From contig NC_087068.1 of NCBI RefSeq assembly GCF_963678635.1, forward strand, positions 28,584,318 to 28,648,317: a DNA stretch of 64,000 nt. Direction: 5' to 3'. This document shows, piece by piece, positions 27,605 through 39,526 of this stretch. Both the position numbers and the translations under genes were made by a program. Below the pieces are notes generated by a model. The model made no database searches. It was not told where the DNA came from and saw only the letters and a list, made by a program, of their open reading frames with translations. Each line of letters starts with the position of its first letter. Position 1 is the stretch's first letter. This DNA is from Symsagittifera roscoffensis. Taxonomy: Eukaryota > Xenacoelomorpha > Acoela > Convolutidae.

Positions 27605-29735
27605 ATGATAAAATTCCGCTCTGTAATTAGACGGAGTTTGAATTTCTGATCCAAAAGCTATATCGACTGCTTTCAATGAATACTTCGCTTCGATGGGAGC
27701 AAAACTTGCTAGCAAATTGGAAGGAGACGAGGCTGTCGTTCTATCTACAAATGCCAGTCAATCAATGTACTTTTTCAGTTGCTCATTCACTGAGACCTTA
27801 ATTGCCCTAAATAGTCTCAAACCAAAGCTTTCTTGCGGCCTTGATGAAATAAGTAATATGTTAGTGATTAAAGGCTGTTTTGTCTTTGCTCCAAATTCAA
27901 CATATCTAATCAACCTGTCGTTTAGCGAAGGTACATTTCATCAGGCGCTTAGTTATGCTACAGTTTTGCCACTATAAAACTGATATTAAGTTAGATCTTA
28001 ACTACTATCGTCCGATAGCTCTTTCGAGTAGCTGTGGCAAAGTATTTGAAAAAATCATGCTCTCCAGGTTGTAGAATTACCCTGAGAAGTTCAAAATCAT
28101 TTAAGAGCGTCAATTCGGATTTCGGAAAAAATTTGCAACTATCGATGCTTTAGCTGAATTAACTGAACGACTAAGAATGGTTAAAGGCAAAAATATCAAA
28201 TGCAGTTTCTTTGTTGCTTTAAGAAAAGCATTTGATACTCTTGATATCAGAAGTCTGTTGAATAAACTGGAAAATTTTGGTGTCAGGGGTAATTGATTGT
28301 CTTTCTTGGTTTAATTGTTGTTTATTTCAAAGGTTTCAATGTTTTCATGCAAACAACTGCTCGTCGGATTGGTTACCACTGAACACGGGCGTTCCTCAGG
28401 AATCTTTTTAGGTCCTCTTTCCTTTTTAGTTTAGATAAATGATATGAATCACGCTACATCTAGTTCAAAAGTTTTCTGTTTGCTGGTGATACAAATGTAG
28501 CACGTGAGAGCGCCAATTTTGAATTCTTCCATCTTGATCTAACATAAATTTCGGCATTGTTGAAATCAAATAAATTAATCATTAATTCTGACAAAACAAA
28601 ATTAATCAGATTTGAAAAAAATTGAAGTGCTTCTTCCTTTAATGTTTGTTTTGATGATATTGTTTATAAACACATACCGTCGTGTACGTTATTGGGCTAA
28701 GTAATTGATAATAAGCGTACTTTTATACATCATGTCCAAAAATTAAAAACTGAATTAGGGAGGCATTGCGGTGTTGTTTCAAAAAAATGAGGCATTGTTT
28801 CGAAGTGTGGTTTACTAAAATACTATAACGCTAATATAAAGCTCATAGTACATTATGGCTTGCTTGTGTATGTTGGTACTAGTTTTTCGTTTTTGAATCA
28901 AGTTCTATTGTTACAGCGGAAAACAAACAGTGATATTTTTCAAAAGAAAATTAGGCTTTATAACCAAAAGTTTCTATGATGATAAAAATTTTAACTGTTC
29001 ATGAGCTTTGTTTATAATCTACTGAAGTTTTGCCTGAGATGTTCATATCCGAATGTAAAAACCCGAATGAATATCTAAATTCTTTGCTTTCATTAAAAAC
29101 ATCCGTTTATAAAACAAGGAATTGGGGCAAACTAACCTATTCACCCCCGTTCTGCAAAAATAAAATTAAGTTGTACTCATTGTTTAATAGGGGTTCAAAG
29201 TTGCTTAATATGTTGAGCGGAAGTAATCTTCTGCCTATTAATATAGGCAAAATTCCAAAAATTGATGAAATTCTTTTTGTCCACAAAGTTAAAGACAATT
29301 ACATCCTATCTAAGTGGGTTAGTACATAGCGTATTTAGTTGATATCATTTCCCCCTTCAAATGGTGATTGATCTTGATGCTATCAGAAACCCATCTGAGG
29401 CTCTGATTTTACCCCTAAAATGTGACTTTCCTGAAGTTGCTAGTTTTGGAGAAAACGCCATTTATGTAAAAGTTTTGAAAATTATTAAGTACTTCATAAA
29501 AATAATAAATAAATTTTTTCTTTTCAAAAATCGGTGCTCAATCTGGATGCTACCAGAGACCCACCTGAAAATCTGATTCTACCCCGACAATATGACCTTC
29601 CAGAAGTTGCTAGTTTTAGAGAAAACGCCATTTTGTTTAAAAAAAAACGCTAAAATTCAATTGCTTATCTGTTTGATATTTTTTGTAAATGTATTTGTAT
29701 TTCGGAAGAAATAAATTCTTTCTTTCTTTCATGTC
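27605..29735 (+). mobile_element. Jockey/CR1/L2-like LINE, copy 3 (5'-truncated)
   Basis: Starts at the segment 'gataaaattccgctctg' (equivalent to about 21749 in copy 1) and runs to the TTTC tail. It keeps the TAA stop at 28102 and the GVPQ frameshift seen in copy 1, and adds its own stops (for example in place of YKS near 27976). The 3' UTR has two of the 165-bp units. It is followed by the same RTE-like minus-strand fragment as copy 1, so the two elements were duplicated as one block. Confidence 0.85.
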
Positions 29736-31620
29736 ATGGCATGGTCTTTGGCATGTTTGTTTGCTCCTTTGTGTGTTTTAACAGATGCGCCTTGTATTTT
29801 TGTTGACTAGACTTTGACATTGCTCTTATATCTGTTTGGTTTTCACAGATCCCTTTTTTTTCTTCTAATTCACCACTTAGCCGTCGCCCCTTCCGCTGCT
29901 ACCCAGGGGGACGACGTTGCCACAGCTTGCCGGCCCCGTACGAATGCTTGAGAAAGCCGACCACGCATTTGGGTCGGGGTCTGGATGTTGTGTGTTCGGC
30001 TATTGCCCGATAGCGAGCGGACAGTCGTCGGCGGTGCCGACATCTAGATCATGGTTTGTCGGTACATTGCACCCCGTCTTCGGTTATTGTTTAGGGCTGC
30101 CCTGTGCGCATAACCGTATCCACACGTCGGTCATTTGTATCCATCGGTTGAAGTTTAGCCTTTCATATGCAGATAAAGTCCATTGTTTTTTTTCGAATGT
30201 TCTTCCACAAAATTGGCAGGTTTTGGATTTTGTGCAGCGCTGATGGTGTATTTTTGCACTTTGTTTTGTTTTGTAGACAAACTTGCAATTTGATCAGATT
30301 GAGCTGACTGCTGGCTCTGGTTGCTTTCCCTTAAGTTGAAGTTGAGTTGGTTGTTGTGTGGTTTGAGTGTTGTTCCCTAATCAGACCGTTATTCCACTTG
30401 GGGTGTCTTCTTTGTGGTTTTTTGTTGGTGTTCGTGGTGTCGCGAGTGCCGGAGGAAACTTTACAGTACCGGCTCATGTGGATTCTCACACCGGCAGAGT
30501 TTTTCAGCAATTTTGCAGTTAGGACATTGTCTGTCGAGATCTTTCTGTGACAGGGTGGTGGGGAGCGCGGTGTGGATTCTCTTATGTCTTTTGAGTTGTG
30601 TTATTTCTCAAACTGTTGTCGACATTCGCAGTTGAAGCATCCGTCTTTAATGTTTGCATCAATTGAGAGTTGTTGTCGGGCACGTTTCCAGGTTTTCCGG
30701 CTCTGTGCCTGGAGTGGCCAGTTCTTGTCGCTGATGCCTGGCATGGCCCTTGCCACTCCTTGGTAACGGTTCATGATCGTTTTCTTTGTGCATCATCGGG
30801 TTTTTTGGTTCTTGTCTTTTTTTGACCAAGCCAAAGATGCACTGGATAGGAGTTCTCTCAGGTTTCATCCGTGCGATGTGGCCCATCAGTCCTGCTGTTC
30901 TTGTTTTGCTGGTTTTCGGATGTCGGGGAGTCCAAACTCATCCAGCAGATCTCGTTGTCTTACATGAAACTCTTCATTGACTTCAAGCACCCGTACCAGA
31001 ATCTCCACTGTAGTTCTGCTTGTGGGCGTGTGATGGTCTTTGCCTCAGCATCCTAGAGAAGGGTGTTGTCGATGCATGTTGAAAAGATCCTGCCCTTTGT
31101 GGTGGACGACAGGTTAGATTTCCAGACCTCTCGTAGGCGACCGAAGGCTGCTCCCGCTTCGGACATGTGCCGGCGGGTGTCCACCATTGCCCCATAGTTA
31201 TTCGTGTTCTGATTTTTTAGTGTGCTACCAAGGTATACGAATTCAGTCACCTCGTTGATCTCCTTGCTTCTAATAAATGAGACCGCAGTCCTATTTCTTG
31301 AGCACTTCAGTGTTTGCGGGTTTAGTCATCTGATCCGCCAGGCAGTACCAATAGGGGTAGATTTTCACACCTGGTGCATTTTCAGAATTTTGTTGCATTT
31401 CGAACATTGCCTAGCGGCTCCTTTACCGAGTTTGTTTCACTCAGTGAAAATCGCGTTTCAATCACCAGCCAGATACAAGAGATCATACCAGATCACGCTG
31501 ATGTGGTATGCTCTCTTGTTGTATAGCCGTTGTTGGTTCTACCGTTGTATTGTGAATTCACTCATGTGGCCATCTAAGTCGCTTTCCGTGTAGTTTGATG
31601 TCTTTCCTCGAGCGTTCCTA
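29736..31620 (-). mobile_element. RTE/BovB-like LINE 3' fragment with C2H2-like tail, copy 2 (longer)
   Basis: From 31260 down to 29900 on the minus strand: VTEFVYLGSTL, then EAGAAFGRLREVWKSN and GRIFSTCIDNTLL (the standard post-RT block), VRQRDLLDEFGLPDI, GHIARMKPERTPIQCIFG, RYQGVARAMPGISDKNWPLQ, RARQQL, then CFNCECRQQFEK and CPNCKIAEKLC (C2H2-like). The wording and order match the C-terminus of RTE/BovB-type LINEs. Several stops show it is dead. Positions 31320-31620 contain a related but diverged copy of the zinc-finger region ('ttttcacacctgg' against 'tctcacaccgg'). Confidence 0.7.
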
Positions 31621-32229
31621 GGGTTGCTATTACGGTAAAGTTATTTCGTTTGTATGGTTTCAATATGGTAAATTTAGCTTGTATGGTTTCCCAGTCATTA
31701 CGGCAAATTTATCTTGTTGTATGGTTTCCCAGTCATATGCTATGGTGAGTCACCCAAATTTTCTCTTCCTCGGTACTTGGTTTTTTCCTCAGGTTGTATC
31801 TGATATTAAGAGCTCGATGTGTAAGTTCTTTTGCTTCAAGCATGTTCACTTAAGCGTGTGGCCACATCCCTTGTCCGGGTCTAGGACAACAAGCCGACGG
31901 GACTTCAAGTTTAAGGGACTTGAAGCCGAAATTTAAACATTACAAGCAACCCAAAACGCTAAAATTTCATCAGTAAAATGTTGACTTCCAAAAATGTAGG
32001 AAAGTGTTCCGAATATTCGACAAATTTTTGGTTATTATTTTACTAGATCATAAACATAATTATTACACGAATTAGTAAACAAAATTAACTGATTGAAGAG
32101 ATTGTTTGTTTTTGCGAGTTTTCCCTTTACAGCGATATAGACTATTTTGCTGGATGTAAATTGTATGGTCGATAGTTTTAACGTCCGTTGTACTTTAGAG
32201 AAGTTGTGAGCATCCATATTATGTTTCAG
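31621..32229. other. Spacer upstream of CSTPP1
   Basis: Contains a local tandem repeat of 'ttgtatggtttc' plus 'ccagtcat' around 31650-31740. It then shows AT-rich DNA ending in the acceptor-like 'ttatgtttcag' at 32229. No other gene is visible. This is where a CSTPP1 promoter or 5'-UTR intron would lie. Confidence 0.5.
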
Positions 32230-32235
32230 ATCAAA

Positions 32236-34054
32236 ATGAATCCCTCTTCAAATGGCGAAACAATCCCGACAAACAAACTATCTCCGGAAGCTTATCTGAG
32301 AAAACACCATGTGCTGACCTATCTTGAAGACGCCCTATCGCAGATGGTACTACAAGAAAACATTCCCAGATCCACAAACGAAAGTGCAAAATTCCTCTCC
32401 GAGTATTTCTCGTCAGTGTTAACTGAGAACCATGTCATGTTCCGAGGCATTGCATTTGTATCTGCGACACCGCATAACAGGCTGGCGTTCTTGAAAGGAG
32501 CGAGGAAAAGTTATCAGCATCTGCTGAAATCAAACCAACAGCTGTCAATTCAAGTGAGAGCGTAGTTTTGTTGAATAGTTTCAAGTTACATCCAAAGAGT
32601 AATAATGTTTTGTCGAGGAAAGTGACCGCAAAAGTATACTTTGGTGGTTGAATTTTTGGTCAATTGTCTTGCGGAGAGAAATTTATTTTTACTATGCATA
32701 TACACGTAGTTATAGTATCGTAAAGCTTAAAAAAGGCAATTGAGAAATTTTCCAAATTAAAGCTGCCAGAACCATATCGACTATCACGAGCTAATTGAAA
32801 AAATAAAGGAAACATTTTGGCATCAATTTAGTAAATTGTTGCATCATGTAAATTTTACTGTATTTTAGGAAATTCATTCGCTCCTGCTGCTTTTGTGCGC
32901 TGACATGCCAATAGAGCTAATCCAGAGATCTTTCCTCAACTCTGGACTCACTTTCGCCCAACCGACTGCATTTTCCTCCTTTTTGACAAACTTTGAACTT
33001 CAATTCTTCCTGGATGAGTTTCTGACAGACTCGATTAAGATTTACAGGACTCTTCAAGCAATGAATAATAGTCATATGGGATCCAGTGATCTGTCGGGAC
33101 CCGGTGGATCTCGGCCCGGGTCTGCTGCTAGTACGAGCTCGTTGTCAAAGGGCTCCTCGACGTTGACCAATGCGGACTCTGTAGACTCGACAACTTTTCG
33201 TGACCGACTCAAACAGCTAGGTTAGTACTCTTTTCGCTGATTTTTTTGCTGTTCATTACAATGATATTGTTACAATTTTTTTTTGAATAAAACCCTCATG
33301 TTGTCAAATGAGTTGAGATATAACGATCAAATAGAGATAATATAGCTACCGTGGACTATACTATTGCCAAACTCTGTATATCCTTAGTTGTAGTAGTCTG
33401 TAGTTCAAAAAAGTACCTGATCCATCATCGCCACAAAATCCAATAATCCAAATCTACTTAAAACGCGAATAACGTTCTGACAAGTATATTTTGGAATTGG
33501 CACAAACCGTATTCAATTGGCATAGGTTTTTTAATCGTATTGTTCTATCTTCAGTTTTATCAAGTGTTACAAAACAAGTGAAGAATGTTTTTTTTAATGT
33601 TTTTCAGGAATGATTCACTCTCAACTTTTTTTTGAGATTTGAAATTTGTTTTTGAATTTAAAAATTGCACAGATTCAGTACTCTCAAAATTGCTAGTCTT
33701 ATCAAGAAAATGTCAAACAAATGATTTTTGTGATGTTAACAGCTTTAAGAGCAAACACTGTTTTTGAAATCAAACACTGTTTTCAGTGAGCTCATAGAAT
33801 CTATTCAACGTCTATTGACTACGTTTTTGTTTTGAGCAGTTGTATCTTTTTCAGTTCATACATCTAAGTGCAATTACCCGATGCCAGCTATGCCCGCGCT
33901 GGATGAGGCATTTGGCTCTTTCCAGGACCACAGCCGGATCAAGTTCTCACATTTCTTCAACCGGCTGAGCCAAACTAGATACATTCAAAGTTTACTGAGT
34001 TCTGATGGAACAAATTTGAGTGCATCTAACAGAAACTTTACAGTTGAAAATTAA
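32236..34054 (+). CDS. CSTPP1: CSTPP1 (C11orf49) ortholog
   Basis: CSTPP1 is a centriolar-satellite protein that regulates the tubulin polyglutamylase complex and thus cilia and microtubule modification. Exons 32236-32553, 32869-33220 and 33855-34054 (donors GTGAGA, GTTAGT; acceptors TTTTAG, TTTCAG; phases 0 and 1) give 289 aa, a little shorter than the human protein. Matches from memory of the family: YLRKHHVLTYLEDALSQ (20-36), SEYFSSV (55-61), SATPHNR (76-82), LCADMPIEL (115-123), FELQFFLDEF (148-157) and a CNYPMPA segment (229-235) before a final helical region. A Ser/Gly/Pro-rich linker occupies about 172-211. The start is the first ATG after an acceptor-like site 6 bases upstream. It sits alone between transposon-rich blocks. 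Confidence 0.88.
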
Positions 34055-34258
34055 GGCAAAGAATAGTAAAATCATTACAAACACTTCCAATCATTGTTCT
34101 TTTTAAGTGTCGATATGGACTTTAAGTTATGTACATATCATGCTAGTTAGGATATATCTTCTTCATAATGTACATTTTCTTCATAATTTTGTAAATAATT
34201 CGACAGGAACTGAAAAATTAAAATTTCAGTGTTTTTTTAACCTCTAATGAGATTGAGT

Positions 34259-34974
34259 GTCAAAGAAAGTAACGGAATATTTGTCCTCAGAGTGGTTTTT
34301 TCTTTAGACAACATGCACTCTCTAACGGATTTTTTTTCTTCAGTCCGAAAGAACTTTATGCACAGCTCAAAATGAAAAATGCTTCTGGCGTCAAGTTTTG
34401 TAAAACTTATTGGGCTTGAACGTTGCCATTTGGATAGTCAATGCGTGTTATTGTTCCGATTTTCATAACGAAAGTAACGGAATATTTGTGCTCGGGGTGG
34501 GTTTTTTTTCTTCAGACAAATTTCGACTTTTTATCTAGCCATGTTTGACGGATTTTTTAAATATCATTCAAAATCTATTGTTGTCCTCAGCTTAAATTTG
34601 AAAAGATATTTCACCTGTGATCATTTTTCGTAAAATTATTGGGGTTTAATGATTGCAATTTGGGATAAATAACGCGCGATATATTTTGCGCTATTAACGC
34701 GTAGGCGAGATTTATTCCGTCTTAGAAATCGTTCCAAATTGGTTCAAGGAAGCTTATATGCCATAATTGATTTGTTATTAGGAGCAAAATCGATCACTTT
34801 GTACTTAATATGTCGTGTGGGGTGATGTTTTCTCAACAAATCTCAAATTTTTTTTTGAAAACATTTTTAATTTTATCTCATTACATTCAGATTTTTCATG
34901 TTATTACTGCTCCATAGACCTTAAAAGGCAGTCGGAACTTCCAATGCTTCGCCATGATACGAGCAGTCTTGTTT
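34259..34974 (+). repeat. Hairpin-ended repeat family (HP), copy 1
   Basis: A dispersed repeat of about 500-600 bp. Its landmarks in order are 'gtaacggaatatttgt', 'gctcggggtggg', 'gatcatttttcgtaaa', a GC-rich palindromic core with 'gcgcgatatattttgcgc', 'tcttagaaatcgttccaaat', 'ggttcaaggaagctta', 'cactttgtactt', 'ctgctccatagacctt' and the terminal 'gatacgagcagtcttgtt'. This copy has the left part twice (starting near 34259 and 34466). The terminal hairpin is degenerate here ('atgcttcgccat'). No ORF is carried. Confidence 0.75.
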
Positions 34975-35164
34975 ATCTAATACCGCTTTGCGCAAGCGGC
35001 AATTTAATATGGCTGACAAATAAACCATTTTTCCCCAAAACTGCAACTAAGGTGGGAACAACTAAGGTTTTAGTCTGATATAAGTAGCGTTGTTATACTT
35101 TTATCTCAATCAATATTTTCAAATGTATTAAGTAAATTTATTGTAGTAAACCACGCGAGCATAG

Positions 35165-35410
35165 TGTCATATTACAAAGTCCGTTTTTTACCAACCCAAC
35201 TAGCTAATAAAAGTGTTCGTTTGATGTCATTACATCGGAAGTATAGCAACACCTATTCTATCTGCTAGATTGGTGGCTAGTATTTGTGATCGAGGAAGCG
35301 TGATAATCTTAATCATCAGGTCAGAGGTTCGAAACCGTGTCAGTAAATTTTTAAGGCTTGCTGTACTGCTCTATCTGCTATATTGGTGGCTAGTGTTTGC
35401 TTTTGATGAA
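35165..35410 (+). mobile_element. tRNA-derived SINE candidate, copy 3 (partial)
   Basis: Starts with 'ccaacccaactagctaataaaagtg', comparable to 'ctaactcgcaataaaagtg' in the two copies at 16.5 and 19.4 kb. It contains the clearest B box of the three, 'gaggttcgaaacc' near 35325. A short internal repeat ('ctatctgctagattggtggctagt', about 35258 and 35370) flanks the core. Confidence 0.45.
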
Positions 35411-36045
35411 GCAACCATGCCCAGTCACATCAGGTGTTTTGTAAAACGTACCTCGCTGCAGGAGTAAACATTTTCGATACAACATCATTTGACTTTTCCA
35501 ACCTACGTCAGAATTTACATGTTAAGTTATTGTCATTAGATAAATTTTTATCAGGCCGTTTTGAACATTATCGCGAACACCGAAAATTAAAATTCGCTCA
35601 GTATTTATCATTACTCCACTGTCGAATAAACAGAAATCAGAATTTTCCGTCGTCTGTTTCTGGCGGTTAAGAGTTCTGTTTATTGCTGCACGGTTGGGCA
35701 AGGATAATTGAACTGCTTTCACATCTGTTGTTTCCTGGAGACAAGTGGCAATTATACTGCTATTGACAGGTATAATTTGCTGCCTGGCCTCTTTTTTCAA
35801 TTGATGCATGATCTGGTTTGCCTCAATTTTCCCAGGTCTAAGATCGTGGATGTTCTCATTTTTTTGACGGCGAGAATGCGGCATTTGTGTTAACTGTATC
35901 TTGCGCGTCTCTAGTGCTCAGTAGTTTTTGACGTTTGCTTTTTTGTGTGAAATCTTGTCCGTCAATAATGAGCGTTCGTTTATTTCGTCGAGATGCACTT
36001 GCTGGTCCTCAATTTGAACATCAAAAAATCAAGTAAAAGTGTTAA
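35411..36045. other. Spacer, no gene seen
   Basis: Mixed-composition DNA with short frames on both strands; none has convincing protein-like content, start and splice signals together. It may include the tail of the SINE-like copy. Confidence 0.45.
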
Positions 36046-36046
36046 G

Positions 36047-36165
36047 TATGGGACAAAACGGCATAGGACAAAACGGCATAGGACAAAATGTCATGTGAGG
36101 CAAGTTGGCATAGGACAAGTTGCCATGTAGGGCAAGTTAGTATAGGACAAGTTGGCATAGGTCCA
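36047..36165 (+). repeat. Degenerate tandem repeat of about 15-18 bp
   Basis: Repeats of 'ggcataggacaaaac' and the variant 'ggcataggacaagtt' run head to tail for about seven or eight units. Early units are nearly perfect; later ones drift ('gccatgtagggcaagtt'). Translated, it would read GQNGIGQNGIGQ, but there is no sustained frame, so it is treated as non-coding. Confidence 0.85.
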
Positions 36166-39100
36166 ATTTTTTGGGGCATATAGTCTTGACACCTGCGAGT
36201 TTATGTGTAAAAGTAGGTATCTGATGTCAAAAAAATTTCTGCATTCAATTTTCATTTACTTTCATTGTTCAAAATTTTTTTTCCAGCTATCGGCAAAAAT
36301 TGTGCAACATGAGCTACAGTGCTGATTTAAATTAGAAAAGGATCATTTTAAATCGAGAAAATAATCAAGACAATCTTTGATTTATCTTAGCATAGTTAAA
36401 CTGGTGCAAATTGTTTTGTAAAGCTTGGACACAATTTCACAAAGAAATTGGGAGAGCTGGTGTGATCAGCTTACTCGGCCTTAAAATTTATCGAGCAACT
36501 ACACGAATTGAAATAGCCGCTTCAAAAAAACTTTAGGTCTGCTTCTGGTGCAGTGCAGTTTCAGTTAAACAATTTGTTTTAACAAATCCACTTGAATCTT
36601 TTGATAACTTGACTTATAAAAAAATTAAAAGATACCGATTCGAAGTTCCTAGCTAGCTTCTACGGTACACTTAGCCTGGAGACAACGACCACGCGTAAGA
36701 TGGTAAAAATTTTGGAATCGAGTCGCGCGCGATCTGTTTTTTTTTCTCCGACTTTCTGCTGTATGTCAAGTTGCCACATCACGGAAATTTCTTCTACTTA
36801 AAATAATTTCATTGTGACTGATTGTGTTTGATTTTTTCCTGTAAATTGCTAACCACAATACACCTACTTTTGTATAACTTTTTGTTTTTTTTCCCTGCTT
36901 TTTTTCGGCTTTTATGGTTTTTGCTTATTTTATTACGGCTTAGTGGTCCAATTTTGCGTCTTGGGAAAAGTAAAAAACTTTTAGTTAAGAACTTTTATGA
37001 AATTTTGGTTTTATGCTTAACTCAGAACTTTCTAAACGGCGTTAATTTATTGCTAAAAAGGGTTCCTTCCAATTGAAAATCATTCAAGACAAGCACTAGG
37101 ATTTTTCCTAATAATAGTTTTTTTGACTGCATTGAAAAATTTGATTTAGTGGCTTGCTTTTCATTTTCGTCTGCAGTCTGTCAATGTTATTTTTGTGTAT
37201 ATTGTAAGTGGTGCGAAGTTCATCTGTATGTACATTTTTTATCGAGTTGGTTTAATTAGTTTAATTTTTTAATCAAAAACGCCAATCATAAAAGATTCTT
37301 GCATTTAATATAGTTTTGAGGTCATGCATTTCTGGAAATGCTGCAAGAAACAGGTTTTGTTTTGATTATTTTAAACGCACAATGAACTGCCCAACTGTTG
37401 CTTGAGTATGTTTTCTCGGAGTGTTTTTGCTTCTTAGTGTAGCTTTTGTTACATAGATTTTAATTTCTAAAGCTTCAATGGATTGATGTATTTTTCAGTT
37501 ATGTTTTTTCTGTAGGAAATTGTGCAATTAGAAAATTGCATTTTTTATTTGCCTTGACTTTCTTTTCGTGTTATCTGTTACCTATTTCTATTACCAAACA
37601 TAAAAAACATCAGAAAGCATTACTGAATTTTACAGTTATCAACAAACTTAAAGGCTCCCAAGATTTGGGCGAGTTCTTTGAATTCATTCAAAGTATAATT
37701 GACATAGGCAACTTGCTTCAAGACTTCGCTTTCCTTGCAGTAAAGAGTCGAATCTGAATGTAGGGTGGCTTGTTTTTACTGTATTTCTTGATTGTGACAC
37801 ACACCCTCCTCATGTTATATGTTGCTCTTTTGTATACTCTATTACAGATGTCGAGCACGTGATCCATAGCTGATTTTTTGCCAGATTTGGCTTCATATAA
37901 AGGTTCGAGTTCAAAGTTTTCAGCATAATGAATAACAGTATTCCGCATTAATGATACCCTCTCTCCTTCTTTTTCTCAAAGATAGACATGCTGCAATTTT
38001 TCGAATTGTCCCGATTCATTTTTCTGGAATAGTTGAATCTCAAATGTAATTGGGACTGGAGTACATTTTTGATAAGCAAACTGATCAGATGAGGAGAAAT
38101 GAGAGAAATGATTTTGAGATTGAATGAAAAATGAAGTAAACAGTATGAGTCATCATGGTTTCCATATATGGAAGTACTACCAAAATGGAATGTTTTGTAG
38201 GAAATTTCCATAAATAAAAATGGTGTTGGCGTTACTTCTCCTACAAGAATCATAATTCTCGAAAAAAAATTTTCTTCCGGATGGCAGCTACTATGTGCCA
38301 AGCTCTACCCAGCTTTTATTCAGAATATAAACAAAACTCTTTATTTGTTTCTGTTGGCAAGCAATAGTAACGCAAGATTATTGCTTGTCGACTCACGACT
38401 CTGTTTGTTTCTTGGAGGGTGGCCAGTTCCATTTAATGTTTATAGGAACCTCTCCCGATCAAATTTTTAGGAGTTTAGATAAATTTCAGTAAATTTATCA
38501 AGAAATTGGCACTTTGTACAAACACAGATATTACACAAGCATTGTTCCATTGAGCGGAGAAGTGTTCAATTAGCTTAAATGAGAAGTTCAACAAAACTTG
38601 AAAAGGACAAGATAAAACACCAAGCCTTGCAAGGAAACGAATCGTTTGGAAAAAATTCATAAGACAAAATCTAAGTTCTAGACAAAATTTTGCATTGACC
38701 CAAACTCTTGGTTCACCGTTTATGTACAGAAACAGAAAAGTTCAAAACTCAAAATTTGAACCTGATTTGTCGAAAAAAAAATGATTGTTTGATTGATGAT
38801 AATGGCTCTGTACATAGTGATCATGTAAGCTTTGTGATGAAATAATAAACCTATTTTATATGTTCTTTTAGTTTTTGCTGTGCTAAATCTTTATAAAAAC
38901 AAAACTTTGCTCAGAAAACTTCAATTAAAAATGAGAATAAAAATGCCTTATACATGCAATTCATTTTCATGTTTGTGTCATTTTCTTTCCCATGTGGCAC
39001 ACCGTGGTTTCTTCTCAAAATACTTAGTTTAGCCTGTTAAATGGGTTCTTCCAGCATTTAGAAGATTCTATTGTAAAACTCTAGTTGTTAAGTGTAGATT

Positions 39101-39526
39101 CTAGAAGTTGACGACGTCATTTTCTCTGTTAGAAATTTTCATTGTTCTATGGAACTTTCTTAGCTCAGTTGTGATTATTTCACAAACATGTTACCAATTT
39201 TTTTTTTCAAAAGACAAGAGCTAACCTCTGTTCACAAGCTTGCGTCAATGAATCAAAACTCAAAGTTTGAACTGTTGAAAATTGTTGATTGTTACATTGA
39301 TCGTACTGTATATAGGAGCGTGTCAATTTTTCTCGTAAAATTTGCACATAAAAAATTAATTGTGTTTCACATTAAAACTGTTAACATTTTATGTAATTTG
39401 GACACTTTTTTCAAAATCTATTCAAACTCTCAAAATCTAACTTCTTTTTTCTTAAGCATCAACGAAAAACGCAATTTTTTTTTTGTGAAATGTTGAATCA
39501 ATTCTTGCTAAAAAAATTCAATAATG
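36166..39526. other. Long AT-rich stretch without a supported gene
   Basis: Open frames here are short and biased to Phe, Leu, Lys and Asn, as expected from AT-rich DNA. Two overlapping minus-strand frames (38301-37948 and 37948-37718, meeting at TAATG) were considered and left out. No RNA gene or mobile element is recognised. Confidence 0.5.

Noticed and set aside
34259-34974. HP repeat as a confirmed Helitron
   Set aside because: The terminal hairpin fits, but the CTRR end and A-T insertion could not be shown. Left as an unclassified repeat.
37718-38301. Two minus-strand open frames meeting at TAATG
   Set aside because: The first lacks an ATG, neither has recognisable motifs, and the overlap is only the stop/start words. 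Kept as possible but unsupported.
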